Shown: in pieces, positions 20,598 to 31,501 of the stretch
How positions within the stretch are numbered: the stretch's first letter is position 1
Layout of the letters: the number at the start of each line of letters is the position of its first letter
DNA from: Microcyclospora pomicola
Taxonomy: Eukaryota; Ascomycota; Dothideomycetes; Capnodiales
DNA length: 64,000 nucleotides
Assembly (NCBI GenBank): GCA_002786065.1
Contig: NHNY01000004.1
Coordinates: 124,001-188,000 of the forward strand
Reading direction: 5' to 3'
The notes under the pieces: model-generated
Told to the model about the DNA's origin: nothing
The model's database searches: none
What the model saw: the letters and a program-made list of their open reading frames with translations, nothing else
Made by a program: the position numbers and the translations under genes

Positions 20598-21529
20598 ATG
20601 TCTGACCGTGCATCGGAGGAGTTTGATCCCTCGGCGTTCAGCGAAGACTTGGTCCAGTTACCAACGCTCAAGGCCGCGGCGACCAGATCGATAGATTTCG
20701 ATGGCTTGCTGGGCGAGCGGCCCCTGCACGTCCACGAAGACCTGAGCGGGGGCAATGGAGGTGAGTGCAGATATGGAAGAAATCTTCGTTTCTCGCTACG
20801 TTGTGGTTCGGTAACTGAGAAGCGCGAAAAAGGCCAGGCATGGCCGGCCGGCCACGTCCTGGCAAAGTATCTACTACGGAGAAAGCGGGATATGCTGAGG
20901 AACAGTACAATGTTTGTAGGATTCATGCCTGGGTGAAGACCTGCAGGCTCCGGTAAGCTGATCACGATTGGACAGAGTCGAGCTGGGTGCCGGCGGCGGT
21001 CTCGTTGGGTAAGAGCATGCCTCGCCCGTGATGGTCACGCGCTCCCTGACTGAGACTTTTCCCATGCTGCAGACTTGCCGTGGCTGTGGGGTGCAGCCCT
21101 GTACATGCAGTCCGTATCACCGACCAAGAACCCATGCTCGCCCTGATGCAACGCAACGCCGAATTGAATGGTCTGGGAGTCGATCAGATCAGAGCGAGCG
21201 TGTACAACTGGGGGGCAGCACGCCCTGAAGACATCCCAGCACACCCGGACGTGATCCTGGCGGCCGACTGCGTCTACTTTGAACCTGCGTTCCCACTCCT
21301 GTTGCAAACGCTGCAAGAGCTCATTGGACCCGAGACGACGTGCTTCTTCTGCTTCAAGAAAAGACGTCGCGCCGACATGCATTTCATGAAGGCCGCCCGG
21401 AAATCGTTCGTCATCGGAATTGTCGAGGACGATCCCGAGCGGGAGGTTTACGCACGGGAGAACATCACGCTGTATGCTTTCGTGTTGATCGTCTCTACTG
21501 CTTGGCGACTTGAAGGACTGACCATCTGA
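20598..21529 (+). CDS. EFM6: Protein-lysine N-methyltransferase, Efm6/METTL21 family
   Basis: Four exons, 20598-20760, 20833-20911, 20976-21008 and 21073-21529 (introns 72, 64 and 64 nt), giving 243 aa. Splicing assembles the SAM-binding motif I, ELGAGGG at 83-89, most of it from the 33-nt third exon. Upstream, GQAWPAGHVLAKYL is the usual W-P helix of METTL21 enzymes, and DCVYFE at 157-162 is the substrate-site motif analogous to the DxxY motif. Yeast Efm6 methylates a lysine of elongation factor EF-1A; the same role is inferred here. The C-terminus is uncertain: reading on gives a stop at 21529, whereas a 54-nt intron (21482-21535, CTGAC branch site) would give a different acidic tail ending at 21562. 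Confidence 0.87.
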
Positions 21530-22884
21530 GTGTAGGTGCACGATGACGAGGAAGATGGATAGATGAACTTTACTGTATGTGCTACGGCCAGGTACAAGTG
21601 AGAGTAGTGAATACCAAGCCCCCAGCCTTTGCACATTCGTCGTTAGTCGGGGCGAAAGTGGCATGGTGAGACTTGGAGAGGATGCGACGATCTCTCGCTT
21701 GCCGGCTGTGCTTGGCGGGCGCAGTGGGATGCATTGAAACACAGCGCACTGCCTTCTGGCGATCCTCGTCTACGATGCATGGCACGTCAATCCGTAACGT
21801 TACAGTCTAAACACGTATCTCACTTCTCCTCTCGTTGTGTATGTGGACAGCTTGAGGTAGAGCTCAACCCCGCGATTCTGCAGGAGTACAGAACCACCGT
21901 ACACGCGTGTTCTCGATGTCTGTCACTGCATCCACGCTGTAGCACCAACAGGATTGCGGCGCTCGATGGCGCACAGCGTGGGGAAACGCAGGGGCGGACA
22001 GCACTGCATGATTCATGCAAGGCTGTTGGGGCGCGAGCGCGAGAGGGAGAAGCAATAATGATGGGACCGGCCAAGCGAACGCTGCAGAGCGAGATCGCCG
22101 CCCACCACGATTACTAACGCGCACCGTCGGCTTCTGCGGATTGCGCGCAGTGTCAGCGCTGGTGAGTGGTGATGTCGTTGTCATGCTGGCAAAGCAAACG
22201 AGCGCGCCGACTACGGTCATCAGGATTACAGTACTGCAGCCATTCGTCAGCCTGCGCCTCGTGCGAACGACAGCGCTTCACGACGTGAGCGTGCTCGGCG
22301 CAAGCAGGCCGAGAATACAGTTTGGGGCGAGCAGTGCTTAGGTGAGGGATCGATTGGAGGCGACTTGGCAAGCGATCGAGCTAATTCGAGTGGCGCTAGT
22401 CAATCTCTCGTGTCGCAATTCTCTCTGTGAGTGCTGGCCGCTGTAACCGTAGCGCAGCGCCTGGTCCACCTCCACTCATCCATGCCATCCCACCTTTTCG
22501 ACCTTCACGCTGCTCGCCTCCACTCTACCCGCCGCCGAATCTCCGTCCTCGCCCTGGGTTGATATCAGTCCTCACCCTCCCACCGTCCACTCTGCTCTCT
22601 CCTCTCAGTTCCCCTTCATTCATGTCTTGACCATGGACGACCAAACCAAGAGCATGTGTGGCCGTGCCCCGTCTTCCCACAAGCTGCTCACTCAGTTATC
22701 CTTGTGATTGATCCACAGCCTCGATCCATAGCCTGGCGCGCCCTCCAGCAGTGCCCGGTTCTGACGCTGCCTCACTCAGTCGCACACTGCGCCCTTACTG
22801 TCTACCGACCTTCCATTTATCTTGAACGTGTCACCTTATCGCCACCACCAATTCTACCTCGTCTATCGACCATCTCCACTCAAC
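21530..22884. other. Intergenic region upstream of the small orphan genes
   Basis: Region of 1.36 kb. The part from about 22440 to 22880 is strongly pyrimidine-rich (CCACC/CTCC-type), as expected for a fungal promoter and leader. The rest contains only short overlapping frames without recognisable protein sequence. Confidence 0.5.
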
Positions 22885-23382
22885 ATGCCTTTCAACTGCT
22901 TCCGCCCATCCAGCGGCAAAGCCGATCTGGACAACCCCATGGCCCCTCGACCACGTCCTACCACATTCCACCGAAAGACTCAAACCGCAAGCGACCCGCG
23001 GATGATCCGGCGTCATGGAAGCGCCAACTCCTGCTCGAGCACCACTTCCAACGACAGCATCTCCGGACTCCCGCCGTGTGATCGATCCTCCGACCCCAAG
23101 ATCGAGTCCATGATGATGCCACTTCCACAGGAGGCTCGTGCCAGCCGCTGCCTGCGCTTGAGCCACCCGAGGATCTATAGCAACATCATCGAGGGCATGA
23201 AGGTCTCACAGGGCTGTCGTGACTGGCGAAGCTTCGCCGTCTTTCATCCCGACGACGTCGACGAGACCTGCTCCGCCGAAGAAGTCGCTCGGAAGCGCGC
23301 TGCCGATTATGAACGCAAGGCCCGGCAGTTTAACAGCTTCTCGTCGAGAGGCGACAGCTTCGGTGTCGATATGATCGCATGA
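22885..23382 (+). CDS. Small orphan protein, paralogue A of a tandem pair
   Basis: CDS of 165 aa with no family I recognise. Start ATG 22885 lies in the context TCAACATGC. The N-terminal half is Ser/Pro/Arg-rich and probably disordered. The C-terminal half contains CRDWRSFAVFHPDDVDE followed by a basic helix-like stretch (EEVARKRAADYERKARQFNSF). No signal peptide or membrane segment is visible. The next gene downstream shares the WRS-x-x-VF-x-x-DD motif and a similar C-terminal layout, so the two look like diverged tandem duplicates. An upstream in-frame extension has no ATG. Function unknown. Confidence 0.6.
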   Translation: MPFNCFRPSSGKADLDNPMAPRPRPTTFHRKTQTASDPRMIRRHGSANSCSSTTSNDSISGLPPCDRSSDPKIESMMMPLPQEARASRCLRLSHPRIYSNIIEGMKVSQGCRDWRSFAVFHPDDVDETCSAEEVARKRAADYERKARQFNSFSSRGDSFGVDMIA

Positions 23383-23723
23383 TTGATCGGTAACGTTAAT
23401 GGCGAATGGTGTTATTGTTGACACACTCACGCACTAATCGGGCCACTCACATATCACGTGATGCTCTATGGTCACAATGAAGACAATACGAACTCTATTC
23501 GGCCATGAAGACATGTTCGATGCTCTTGGCCTTTACTAGATGTCTTCTGTCCTCATACGAAGACATGTCTACACTCTCTGGTCTTCCGCTTCACATAAAG
23601 CGCATCACTTCTGTTCTCACAAGAGGTTGCACGACCTCTTCGATCTTCTCAAAGACTATGCACATTCGCCTCCTGCATCATCCCGACAGCTCTAGCAACC
23701 AACAATCTCAAAACCGAATCAAC
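23383..23723. promoter_or_regulatory. Region between the two orphan paralogues
   Basis: Holds a perfect TCACGTGA palindrome at 23454-23461, a bHLH-type E-box. The frame of paralogue B is open from an ATG at 23505, so part of this stretch could be coding if that start is used. Confidence 0.45.
23454..23461. promoter_or_regulatory. TCACGTGA E-box palindrome
   Basis: Eight-base palindrome with a CACGTG core, 263 bases before the preferred ATG of paralogue B. Such cores bind bHLH or bHLH-zip factors (Cbf1, Pho4/NUC-1, SREBP types). Function is inferred only from the motif. Confidence 0.4.
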
Positions 23724-24308
23724 ATGGGCTTGAGCATGAGTGTCGGTTTCGTATCTGCAGCGGACAGATCCAGCAGATTCGGTGGCAAGGCCGCCATATC
23801 CGAATGTGCGACAAAGATTAAAGAAGCACGTCGCACACTTCACCATCGCCAGCAAACTCTCGACTCCGGATATGGAAGCGGCACATTCTTGGGCGTCGAC
23901 GTCGATCACGATGACCCACATGAACAGTCTCACCATGAAACCGGAGCAGAGAAGCACGACCCTGTCGTATCACAGCAGAGGCAACCACAGCCTTACGATG
24001 GACTCCTTGCACCCGGAGAGATTGTCGAAGAATCCCCAGACGAAATCGCGGCGATCGCCTACAGTAAGATGTGCGATCGACGCTTTTATTTTCAAGGTCG
24101 TCCCCACGACAACTGGCGGAGCATCTCGGTCTTCTACGAGGACGACGAGCGTGACGACGGCGATGAGACCTTCGCATCCCGGTATCTGTTCAGGGAGCTG
24201 TGCCGCATCAACTCTCGAACCTCAAATGACGACGAGGACGAGTCGAACGAAGAACTCTCCCGAAGTCGGCTCAACAGCCTGTTCGGCGAGGAACCTGATC
24301 GTACTTGA
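23724..24308 (+). CDS. Small orphan protein, paralogue B of a tandem pair
   Basis: CDS of 194 aa if begun at ATG 23724 (TCAACATGG context, like paralogue A); the frame is open to an upstream ATG at 23505, which would add 73 Leu/Ser-rich residues. From 23724 the protein begins MGLSMS, a possible N-myristoylation signal (Gly2, Ser6). The centre contains DSGYGSG and a polar, His/Gln-rich linker. The C-terminal part carries NWRSISVFYEDDERDDGDE and ends in an acidic and Ser-rich tail (SNDDEDESNEELSRSRLNSL). The shared WRS-x-x-VF-x-x-DD motif with the upstream gene indicates common origin. I recognise no family and assign no function. Confidence 0.6.
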   Translation: MGLSMSVGFVSAADRSSRFGGKAAISECATKIKEARRTLHHRQQTLDSGYGSGTFLGVDVDHDDPHEQSHHETGAEKHDPVVSQQRQPQPYDGLLAPGEIVEESPDEIAAIAYSKMCDRRFYFQGRPHDNWRSISVFYEDDERDDGDETFASRYLFRELCRINSRTSNDDEDESNEELSRSRLNSLFGEEPDRT

Positions 24309-25714
24309 CCATTGCATGTTGTCGACACGTTGACAGCAAGCGAGTACATCGTTCCAGCCAACGATGTGTGTACCCAGGACGCACCACGCTCTTGTTGATG
24401 CGCACTGGCATTTGTTTTCTTATATTGGCGTTCCCATCGGAGCAAGCGCTGCTGCTGATTGTGTATATTTGGGACCACACCCTCCGCGGTGTTGATTTTA
24501 GCGCGGCGTTGGCAAGGCAAAGCTCATGGATGAGCGACGAAAAGGGACATGGGCACAACGCGCGCACTCCATGTAATGTCCATAGGTGCATATAGCAGCA
24601 CGTCCAAAATCAGACCTTTCCAAACTTGGATTCTGTTCCGTTTCGTGACTGCAATATTCATCTCGAACAGCTCCCTCGTGCAACTCCATTCATGGATACC
24701 TACTCCCATATATATTCAGCTTACGTACTCATTAAGCACAGACCCACCCGCCGCAAAAAAACTCCCCCATTGTCTTTTCAGCATTCCTCTCTCTCTTCTT
24801 CTTCTTCTTCTTCTTCTTTTCTTCTCTTCATGATACCAGGTCTCCATTTACCCTTGTACGTTCATATAACACCCGTTGAACACACGCACATTCCCGGTAG
24901 ACCAAGATCGACGAGAACCACATATTCCTCGCGCCATTCATAATCCCGACTCTGTGTAGACTCTGTGAGGGAAGGATTCGCTTATGGCATACATTTCAGA
25001 TTGTTTTACATCACGTATTCGCGCACGTTCGTTGGTCGGTTTGTAATTCATTCGTAGCCTTCGATTATCTATGGAGGATCGTCGTGGGAGATGCGGTGGT
25101 GCGGCTGCTTGAGTCGTGGCGGGTTTTGGAGATGGGGACGGCGGCTGGAATCGCTCTGCTGCTGCAGGCGTGAAAGCGTTCTTTGCTGGCAGAGGCTGTG
25201 AGGGGATTGTTTTCCCTATGCGGCTCGTGTTCGAGGGTCATTCAATGTTGGATTATTGGAAGGCCGTAGAGGTTGTGGGATTGATGGATGGGTACCCGAT
25301 ATAGCACCGTGTGCTGGTGTGCCAGGGCTGCGTTCTGCCCAGCTCTCTCCGCATATTCCAGACATGGATATGCGCAGGAACCAGCCAGGCTGTGTGGGCT
25401 GTCCCAGCACCTTCGCATCTCCCCAGCTTATTATTGTTACCTCCGAAACATCACCAGCATTGCCCTCTGCTCCAGGACGGCATATGAATCTCTCCTGCCC
25501 GATCCGTGAACTGCATGCGCGCCCTCGTCTCACATGAAACACGTAGAAGATCTGGACTTCGGCTTGCACATCCCGCGCTAGCAGCTGCACCTCGAAGTTG
25601 AGGCAAGGTGTACCTCTGTTGCAGGAACCAACAAGACAACCCCGGGTTTCCTACCAACGCAGAGAGTGCTGCATCCTATGTGTGGCTCGTTGCGAAGCCT
25701 TCCCATGAAGAATC
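24309..25714. other. Intergenic region upstream of RUD3
   Basis: Region of 1.4 kb. It contains a CT/TTC low-complexity run at 24787-24829 and A/T-richer sequence around 24620-25070. Short frames are present but none looks like a gene. Confidence 0.5.
24787..24829. repeat. CT/TTC microsatellite
   Basis: Pure pyrimidine tract: a short CT run leading into about seven TTC units and a degenerate tail. Length variation between isolates is likely. Confidence 0.9.
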
Positions 25715-27773
25715 ATGTCGTCGACGAACGTGACAGATGCTAGCAATAAATCAGGTGAGTTTGTCTGCCTTTTGCTCGCTGTTGCATTGCTCCTCCGTCG
25801 TTCCCCCCGATCTTCCGCGCGCGCAACGGTCGAGAAGTGTGCACGGCTAACGCGGCCGATTCCACGAACCAGCGGCGAAGAGGAAGAAGAAGAACAAGAA
25901 AAAGGCCAATGGCAAGACGGGCACGACTGCGGGCGCGGCCGAACCGAATGGCATCAAGGACGACGGAAACTTAGACGAAGAGGACGAGGAGGACGAGGAG
26001 GAGAGCACGGAACTACCCAAGGTGAGTGCCGTTGGGCAAGGGTGGTCATGATGGCTTGCTGGTCGCTGACGGACTGGTGCGGTGTAGAATCTATCGATAC
26101 CGTCTCACGTGCAGGGCGAAGACACGCTGCATCTTCCCTCGTCGCCCCCTGCTCCAGCGAGTCCGGTCGAGGAAGGAATGGATACTGAGGCGGAGGATGG
26201 AGGTGAGGAACCTGTCGTGGAGAGGACGGAGCCGGAGACTACAGGTGTACACGAAAATGTCGCCAGTCCAACAACGACTGTGCAAACCGGCCCCGCATCA
26301 GATACCTCGGCGCGGCTGGATGCCATGCAGCAGGAGCGCGACAATTTGCGAGACGAGGTTACACAACTTCGGAAATCTCTCGAGACGTTACAGTCAAAGC
26401 ATACGGAGGAAATTACCACGATCCGAGGGGAGTTGGAGAAGACCAGCCAGGGCAAGGAGAATGCCGAAGCACAATATCGGACGTTGCTTGGCAAAGTGAA
26501 CACGATCCGATCTCAGCTGGGCGAGCGGCTAAAAGCAGATGCCGAGGAGCTCGAACAGGCAAGAGGCAAGATTGAAGTGCTGGAGGGTGAAAGAACCACA
26601 GCGCGGGAGGAGAATCAGCGATTGCAGGAGTCGATATCGACACTGAACAGCCGGCTCGAAGCTCAAACCACGGAGATCGATGGACTGCGTAATCGCACGA
26701 GTCTGTCGACGAACAATTGGGCGAAGGAGAGGGATGATATGGTGGCGCGAGAGGCATTCCTACGAGAAGAATACGAGGTGGCGAGGCAAGCCATGCAGGA
26801 TTGGGAGATCTTGGCGACGGAAGAGCGAGCTCGTCGTGAGGCACTTGACGAGCGGGTCAATGATCTAGAGGATCAACTGAACGGATCCAAGGAGGCATAC
26901 GAGCGGGTCAAGGGCGATGCAGAGACACAGGGCAGTGCCGTGGACGGACTCCAGCGCGCACTTCGCGAGATGCAGGAAGAGCGCAAGCGGGAGTTGCGAG
27001 AGCTGGTCGAGCAATCTCAGTCACAGCTCGAGCAGCTCCGCGCACAAGCCGCGGCCGCCGACACGACGTCAACCGAGCTCAAAGCGCAGCTGGAAACGTC
27101 CCAAAAAGAGCTGGAGCGAGCACTCCCCTTCGAAAAGGAGGTAAGGGAGAAGAATCTGCTCATCGGCAAGCTGCGACATGAGGCCGTCATCCTGAACGAC
27201 CACCTGACCAAAGCCCTCCGCTTCCTCAAACGAGGCAAGCCGGAAGACAACGTCGACCGCCAGCTCGTCACCAACCATTTCCTCCACTTCATCGCGCTGG
27301 ACCGCGGCGACCCCAAGAAATTCCAGGTCCTGCAGCTCATCGCCGCGCTGCTGGCGTGGAGCGAAGAACAGCGCGAACAAGCCGGGTTGGTCCGCCAAGG
27401 CACCGGCTCGCTCAAACTGCCCGTCTCGCCCTTCCGCCGGACCCCGTCCACGCCCGTGCTGAGCAGCGACTTCATCCCCGAGAGCCCCGGCGGGACCTCC
27501 AAGGAGACGCTCGCCGAGCTGTGGTCCGAGTTCCTCGAGCGCGAGTCCGAAGCCGGCACCAAGCCCAGCAGCGTCGCCGGCAGCAGTCGTCGCGGCAGCC
27601 TGGGCATGCGCAGCCCGAGCCTGAGCAGCTACAAAGGTGTGCTGAGCCCCCTGGGCCCGCCGCCGAGTGGGAAGAACCCCCTCGCGCGAGATGTGCCGGA
27701 GGGCAAAGTCGCGCCGACCGCGACGGCGGCCAAGGCGCAGAGTGCCGACGATACGGAGGGGAGCGTCGATTGA
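25715..27773 (+). CDS. RUD3: Golgin Rud3-like, GRAB domain coiled-coil protein
   Basis: Three exons, 25715-25754, 25873-26021 and 26088-27773 (introns 118 and 66 nt), giving 624 aa. The N-terminus is basic then very acidic (KRKKKNKKK followed by DEEDEEDEEES). A long heptad-rich coiled coil spans about residues 110-410. The GRIP-related Arf-binding (GRAB) domain begins near 414 with EKNLLIGKLRHEAVILNDHL and continues through RQLVTNHFLHFIALDR and VLQLIAALLAW. In yeast Rud3 is a cis-Golgi golgin recruited by Arf1 and supports Golgi structure and ER-to-Golgi traffic. A Ser/Pro-rich tail of about 140 residues follows. Exon 1 encodes only 13 residues, so a caller that ignores it would begin too late. 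Confidence 0.9.
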
Positions 27774-28062
27774 GGAGATCTCGCTCGGGGCGGGCGCTTG
27801 TGTATAGGTGTTATGTAGATATATGTACATGTCCGGCGGTGGCGTAGGCTTGAATCAACCATCCTTGTTGCCATTTCAATCTATATACCGTCAAGTCGCG
27901 TTGTGATATGATATGTTGGGACTTTAATGCTTGCATGAAAACATGGAAAAAAGAACCAACTTGAATTCATGGCCGAAGCTGTCTGCTGTAGAAATCGAAC
28001 TAAACGCCCCCAAATCATACCTATCTACGTATGCCCCCTCTCGCCCTGGCCGGCTTGTGCTC

Positions 28063-29325
28063 TCAGAACATGGCTTTCGCAGCCACGCTCAGCAGATACG
28101 AGACATCCGCCCAGCCGCCCTCTGCAGCTACCGCCTGGCTGCCCTCCTCGCCGGTGCCGCCGTCCTTGACCGCGACCAGCTTCTCCTTCTCCTCGCGCTT
28201 GCGCCGCAGCTCGCGCTCCATGCGCGCGCGGGCCTGCTCGATGGTCTCGGTCCCGCGCTCGGCGTCGGACTGGTCGGTGGGGTCGTCGCGGTCGTCGCCG
28301 GAGAACATGCCGAAGCCCATCAGGCGGTCGACGAGGCCCGTGATGCCGCCGAGCGGGTACTGCGCCAGCTCGGGCTCGTCGTCGGCCGAGCTCTCGTGGT
28401 CCGGGAACTGCGAGTCGAAGTAGTCGAGGAAGTCCTGCTCCTGCAGCGCGCGCGGCGTGCTGATGCTGCCGCGCCGGCTGGTGCGTCGCGACACCGACCG
28501 GCTGCCGTAGCGGCTGCCCCACGGGCGTTGCTGGTTGTTATTGTTGCGCACGCTGGTCGGAGACAGTGAGCCGGATACCTTGGCCTCGCGCGCGGCTTGC
28601 GCGGCCATCTCCTCGTAGTTGTCGTCGTCGTCGTCGTCGGTCGAGTCCACTTGCCCGACGTGCACGGAGGAGCTGCGCGTCGCGAACCACGACTGGCCCT
28701 TGGACTCGGCGAGCATGGCGCTCGTTGCCGCGCCCGTGCGCGTCAGCCAGTCCTCGTCGATGCTCAGATGTTTCCCATGGCGGGCCCGCGGGGTCGTGGC
28801 GCCGCTGGGTCCATTCGAAGTGGCATGACGGGAAAAGCCCGGTCGTGACGGCGGCCTCGCGCCCTGCTTCGACTGCTTCATCGACAGCGTCGCTTCACTC
28901 CTCGCCTTGGGGATCTTGCCGCTGCCATATTCCGCACGCTCATAGGTGGTGCGTGCATCATACCCACCCGTACTGGCGGGGTTGTAGTCGTCCACGTCTC
29001 CATCGTATGTGTCTTGACGTCGGCTCAAGCCTCCGCCGGAAAGATGTGTTCGACTCGAGCTTCTGCTGAGGATGCCGGGAGTCGTCGGGGCGCTTTTGCC
29101 GGCGAGATATGTCGAGTGCTGACGCGTGAACTCCGGGGAGTCCAGAGGGCTTTTCGGACGGCTCTTGTTCTGGTATGAAGACGGTGCCTGGTCGGCGAAG
29201 CGAGTGCTGAGCGGAGCCAGGCGGAGGTTGGAGAGGTTGGTCGTCGATCGCTTTCTGCTGCTCGAGCGGGAGGACGGCCTTGAGGAGGGCCTCGACGGCG
29301 GCCTGGAGTTCTCTGGGCTAGCCAT
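28063..29325 (-). CDS. Ser/Arg-rich DUF3984-type fungal protein
   Basis: Intronless CDS of 420 aa starting MASPENSRPPS at 29325; nine more residues upstream are open but lack an ATG. The first 100 residues are Ser/Arg/Pro repeats (RPSSRPSSRSSSRKR). A more conserved centre contains GKHLSIDEDWLTRTGAA, then QSWFATRSSS, an acidic DDDDDD run and EEMAAQAAREAKVSG. The C-terminal part has LQEQDFLDYFDSQFPDHE, GLVDRLMGFGMFSG and a basic coiled segment (ARMERELRRKREEKEKL). From memory this matches the ascomycete DUF3984 family, of unknown function. No membrane segment or targeting signal is evident. Convergent with RUD3 (289 bases apart). Confidence 0.75.
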   Translation of the reverse strand: MASPENSRPPSRPSSRPSSRSSSRKRSTTNLSNLRLAPLSTRFADQAPSSYQNKSRPKSPLDSPEFTRQHSTYLAGKSAPTTPGILSRSSSRTHLSGGGLSRRQDTYDGDVDDYNPASTGGYDARTTYERAEYGSGKIPKARSEATLSMKQSKQGARPPSRPGFSRHATSNGPSGATTPRARHGKHLSIDEDWLTRTGAATSAMLAESKGQSWFATRSSSVHVGQVDSTDDDDDDNYEEMAAQAAREAKVSGSLSPTSVRNNNNQQRPWGSRYGSRSVSRRTSRRGSISTPRALQEQDFLDYFDSQFPDHESSADDEPELAQYPLGGITGLVDRLMGFGMFSGDDRDDPTDQSDAERGTETIEQARARMERELRRKREEKEKLVAVKDGGTGEEGSQAVAAEGGWADVSYLLSVAAKAMF

Positions 29326-30568
29326 TTGTGATGTTGTGTCTGACGATGACAATGGCGCTGAGTCGAAGATGTGATATGGTCACTGGTGTGCAAGTATGTA
29401 GTCTGTAGGTCAAGGGGAATCGAGTGCTCGCTTCTCCACACCAACACCCCAGATCAATGACCATGCTCAGTGGCCGTGCGAAACCCCACACCCATCCTGC
29501 AGCTCTGGTCTAGAATCATACATGGACCTGGACATACCTACATGGAGACAAATTATCTGCAGACACATGAGGATCAGTTGCAAGATTATTGAGCGGGCAT
29601 GTATGTCGTATGACCTCCTGGCGTGACTTGGTTCCTTTCACTATGGGGCCCACAATGACCGGCTGGACTGGGTAAGGCAGTCACCATGCCATAAAAAGAT
29701 GGCATATCCGTCGATATCGTCCAGCACACGTTCTGTGTTGACAGACTGCACCGATTCATCCATGATTTATGTTATGAAGTCATGGTATTACCTCTAAGGT
29801 ACCCAGGCATCGCTGTAGTGGGCACGGGGGGGAGAAGGACTGACGAGATAGACAAAGTGGAAGTTCGAGTGAAGTCTCCAGCCCACGATCACATATAGAG
29901 AGACCTGTCAGGCACAACGAGTCCTAGGAGCTGTGCAGGACAGAGTCTACTAAGACCTATCCAGTGTCAGACCAACTTTCCAATCTCCAGCAGTACTTAG
30001 GATCTCGATAAGTGGACAGTCCAAGATGCCTCAGTAGTCTCGCAGGAGGGAGTCCTGTCGACCAGATACCACTGTACATGAACAACGTTGCCCACTTGTA
30101 TTATTAGTCTCCACGATCAGATGAGAAGACTTGAACATTCAGGGCATATGGACAGTACTTTGTCCATTGTTAGCAATGCATAACCATCACGACGAGAATA
30201 ATCTGCAGGCAGTCCACCATACTGTAAGCACCAGAGTGGGTGCACTGTGGACCACAGCTCTAATCCGAGGTGATGACATCACGTGCTTCCCCAACTCCAC
30301 TGCTCACGCGTCGCGCGAATCGCGTCTTCTATGAATTACTTTACCTGTCCGCACACGACGACAACAGTGCAATAAGCATCTTGATCACCAAAGGTTATTC
30401 CATCGGGTCGTTGTACTTTGGGTCATACAAGTGGAAATGCTGGCCTTCACTTCACCCTGCACTTACCGACCGGTGTCATTCCAACCTCCGACGCCTTCGC
30501 CACTCTCCCCCAGGAGCGTAAATATCCATGGCGGATACCGTCACACTGCGACGACCTCAGGAGTAAAC
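29326..30568. other. Divergent intergenic region
   Basis: Region of 1.24 kb without a supportable gene. It contains a TACCT-CTA-AGGTA inverted repeat at 29789-29801. The frame of the downstream gene is open upstream to an ATG at 30437. Confidence 0.5.
29789..29801. repeat. TACCT/AGGTA inverted repeat, 3-nt spacer
   Basis: Five-base arms TACCT and AGGTA separated by three bases. The same arms recur with 0-nt (33219-33228) and 2-nt (42487-42498) spacers, all between genes. Confidence 0.6.
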
Positions 30569-31283
30569 ATGGAGAAGCACTCACAGCCATCGTTCTCATT
30601 CTCGCCCGCCAGCTCAAACGTGGTCACTTCGACAGACCCAACACTATCAGCACAACCTCCAAGCCAGAGCACATTAAATACCTCCCGGAGTTCGCCAGTA
30701 CCATTCTCCAAACGCAAAGTCAAGCAAGCGCCGAGCCCGAATCAAGAGGATCTAAAGGAACGACGGCGGGGTATGTTCTTGCGCAAAGTTAAGGATTCAC
30801 GCGAGGAGAAGCGGTTCGAAGATGTGAGTGGTCAACTTCTGCTTGCATGACCCCATCAAGGCTAACGACGAGTCTCAGATCCAAAGACTGGATTTCATGA
30901 GACGACAACGAGTGTGGGAGAATGAATTGCTTCGCGCAGCCCCATCGATCCTAGAAGACGATTTCGAAGAGGAGATGGACGATGTGCCGACAAGCAGCGA
31001 TCACACGATGCACATGTCCTCTCAAGGCCCAACAGAGGATGTAGATGAGGTCCTACAGCGCGAAGACGAAGAGCTGGCAGCTTTGTTGGAGTATATGCCC
31101 GTATCGACCTCAGCCGAGCCTCAGCACGCAGGAGACGACATGAGTTCCTGGAGTGACGACGATGAGTATGATGCATTATTTTGTGATCTTATGGTCGATG
31201 GACGGGAACAGCAGCAGGTACAGCAGTTTTCGCGCTCAACGGATACAAATGGCGATGGCGACGATACGATGGATATGTCGTGA
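30569..31283 (+). CDS. Acidic protein of unknown function
   Basis: Two exons, 30569-30823 and 30879-31283, with a 55-nt intron (CTAAC branch site), giving 219 aa. The N-terminal 50 residues are Ser/Pro-rich. A basic segment, KERRRGMFLRKVKDSREEKR, runs across the splice junction into FEDIQRLDFMRRQRVWENEL, suggesting a conserved charged helix. The C-terminal 130 residues are strongly acidic with DDFEEEMDDVP and SWSDDDEYDALFCDLM, the latter a possible short interaction motif. I do not recognise the family; a nuclear or chromatin-associated role would fit the composition but is not shown. An upstream in-frame ATG (30437) would add 44 residues; ATG 30569 has the better context (AACATGG). Confidence 0.7.
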
Positions 31284-31501
31284 ACCCGCATAAGTCTTCT
31301 CTTATGATCGCACGATTTTATTGCTTTTAGCGTGGCGTTGGCAGAGAGTGTTGAGTACAGAATTAGCTGTACATACTGTGTAGCAATAAACAAAGACGAA
31401 TCAGTCCAAGATCACACTGAGTGCATGGGGTATCATCACAAGGATCAAGCAAGTTTACGGCAGCGCTAAAAGTGGACTGCAAGAAGTGAAGGGAGAAGTT
31501 C

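Noticed and set aside
27069-27830. 253-codon minus-strand frame over the RUD3 3' half
   Set aside because: Antisense of the GRAB domain coding region, low-complexity Ala/Arg.
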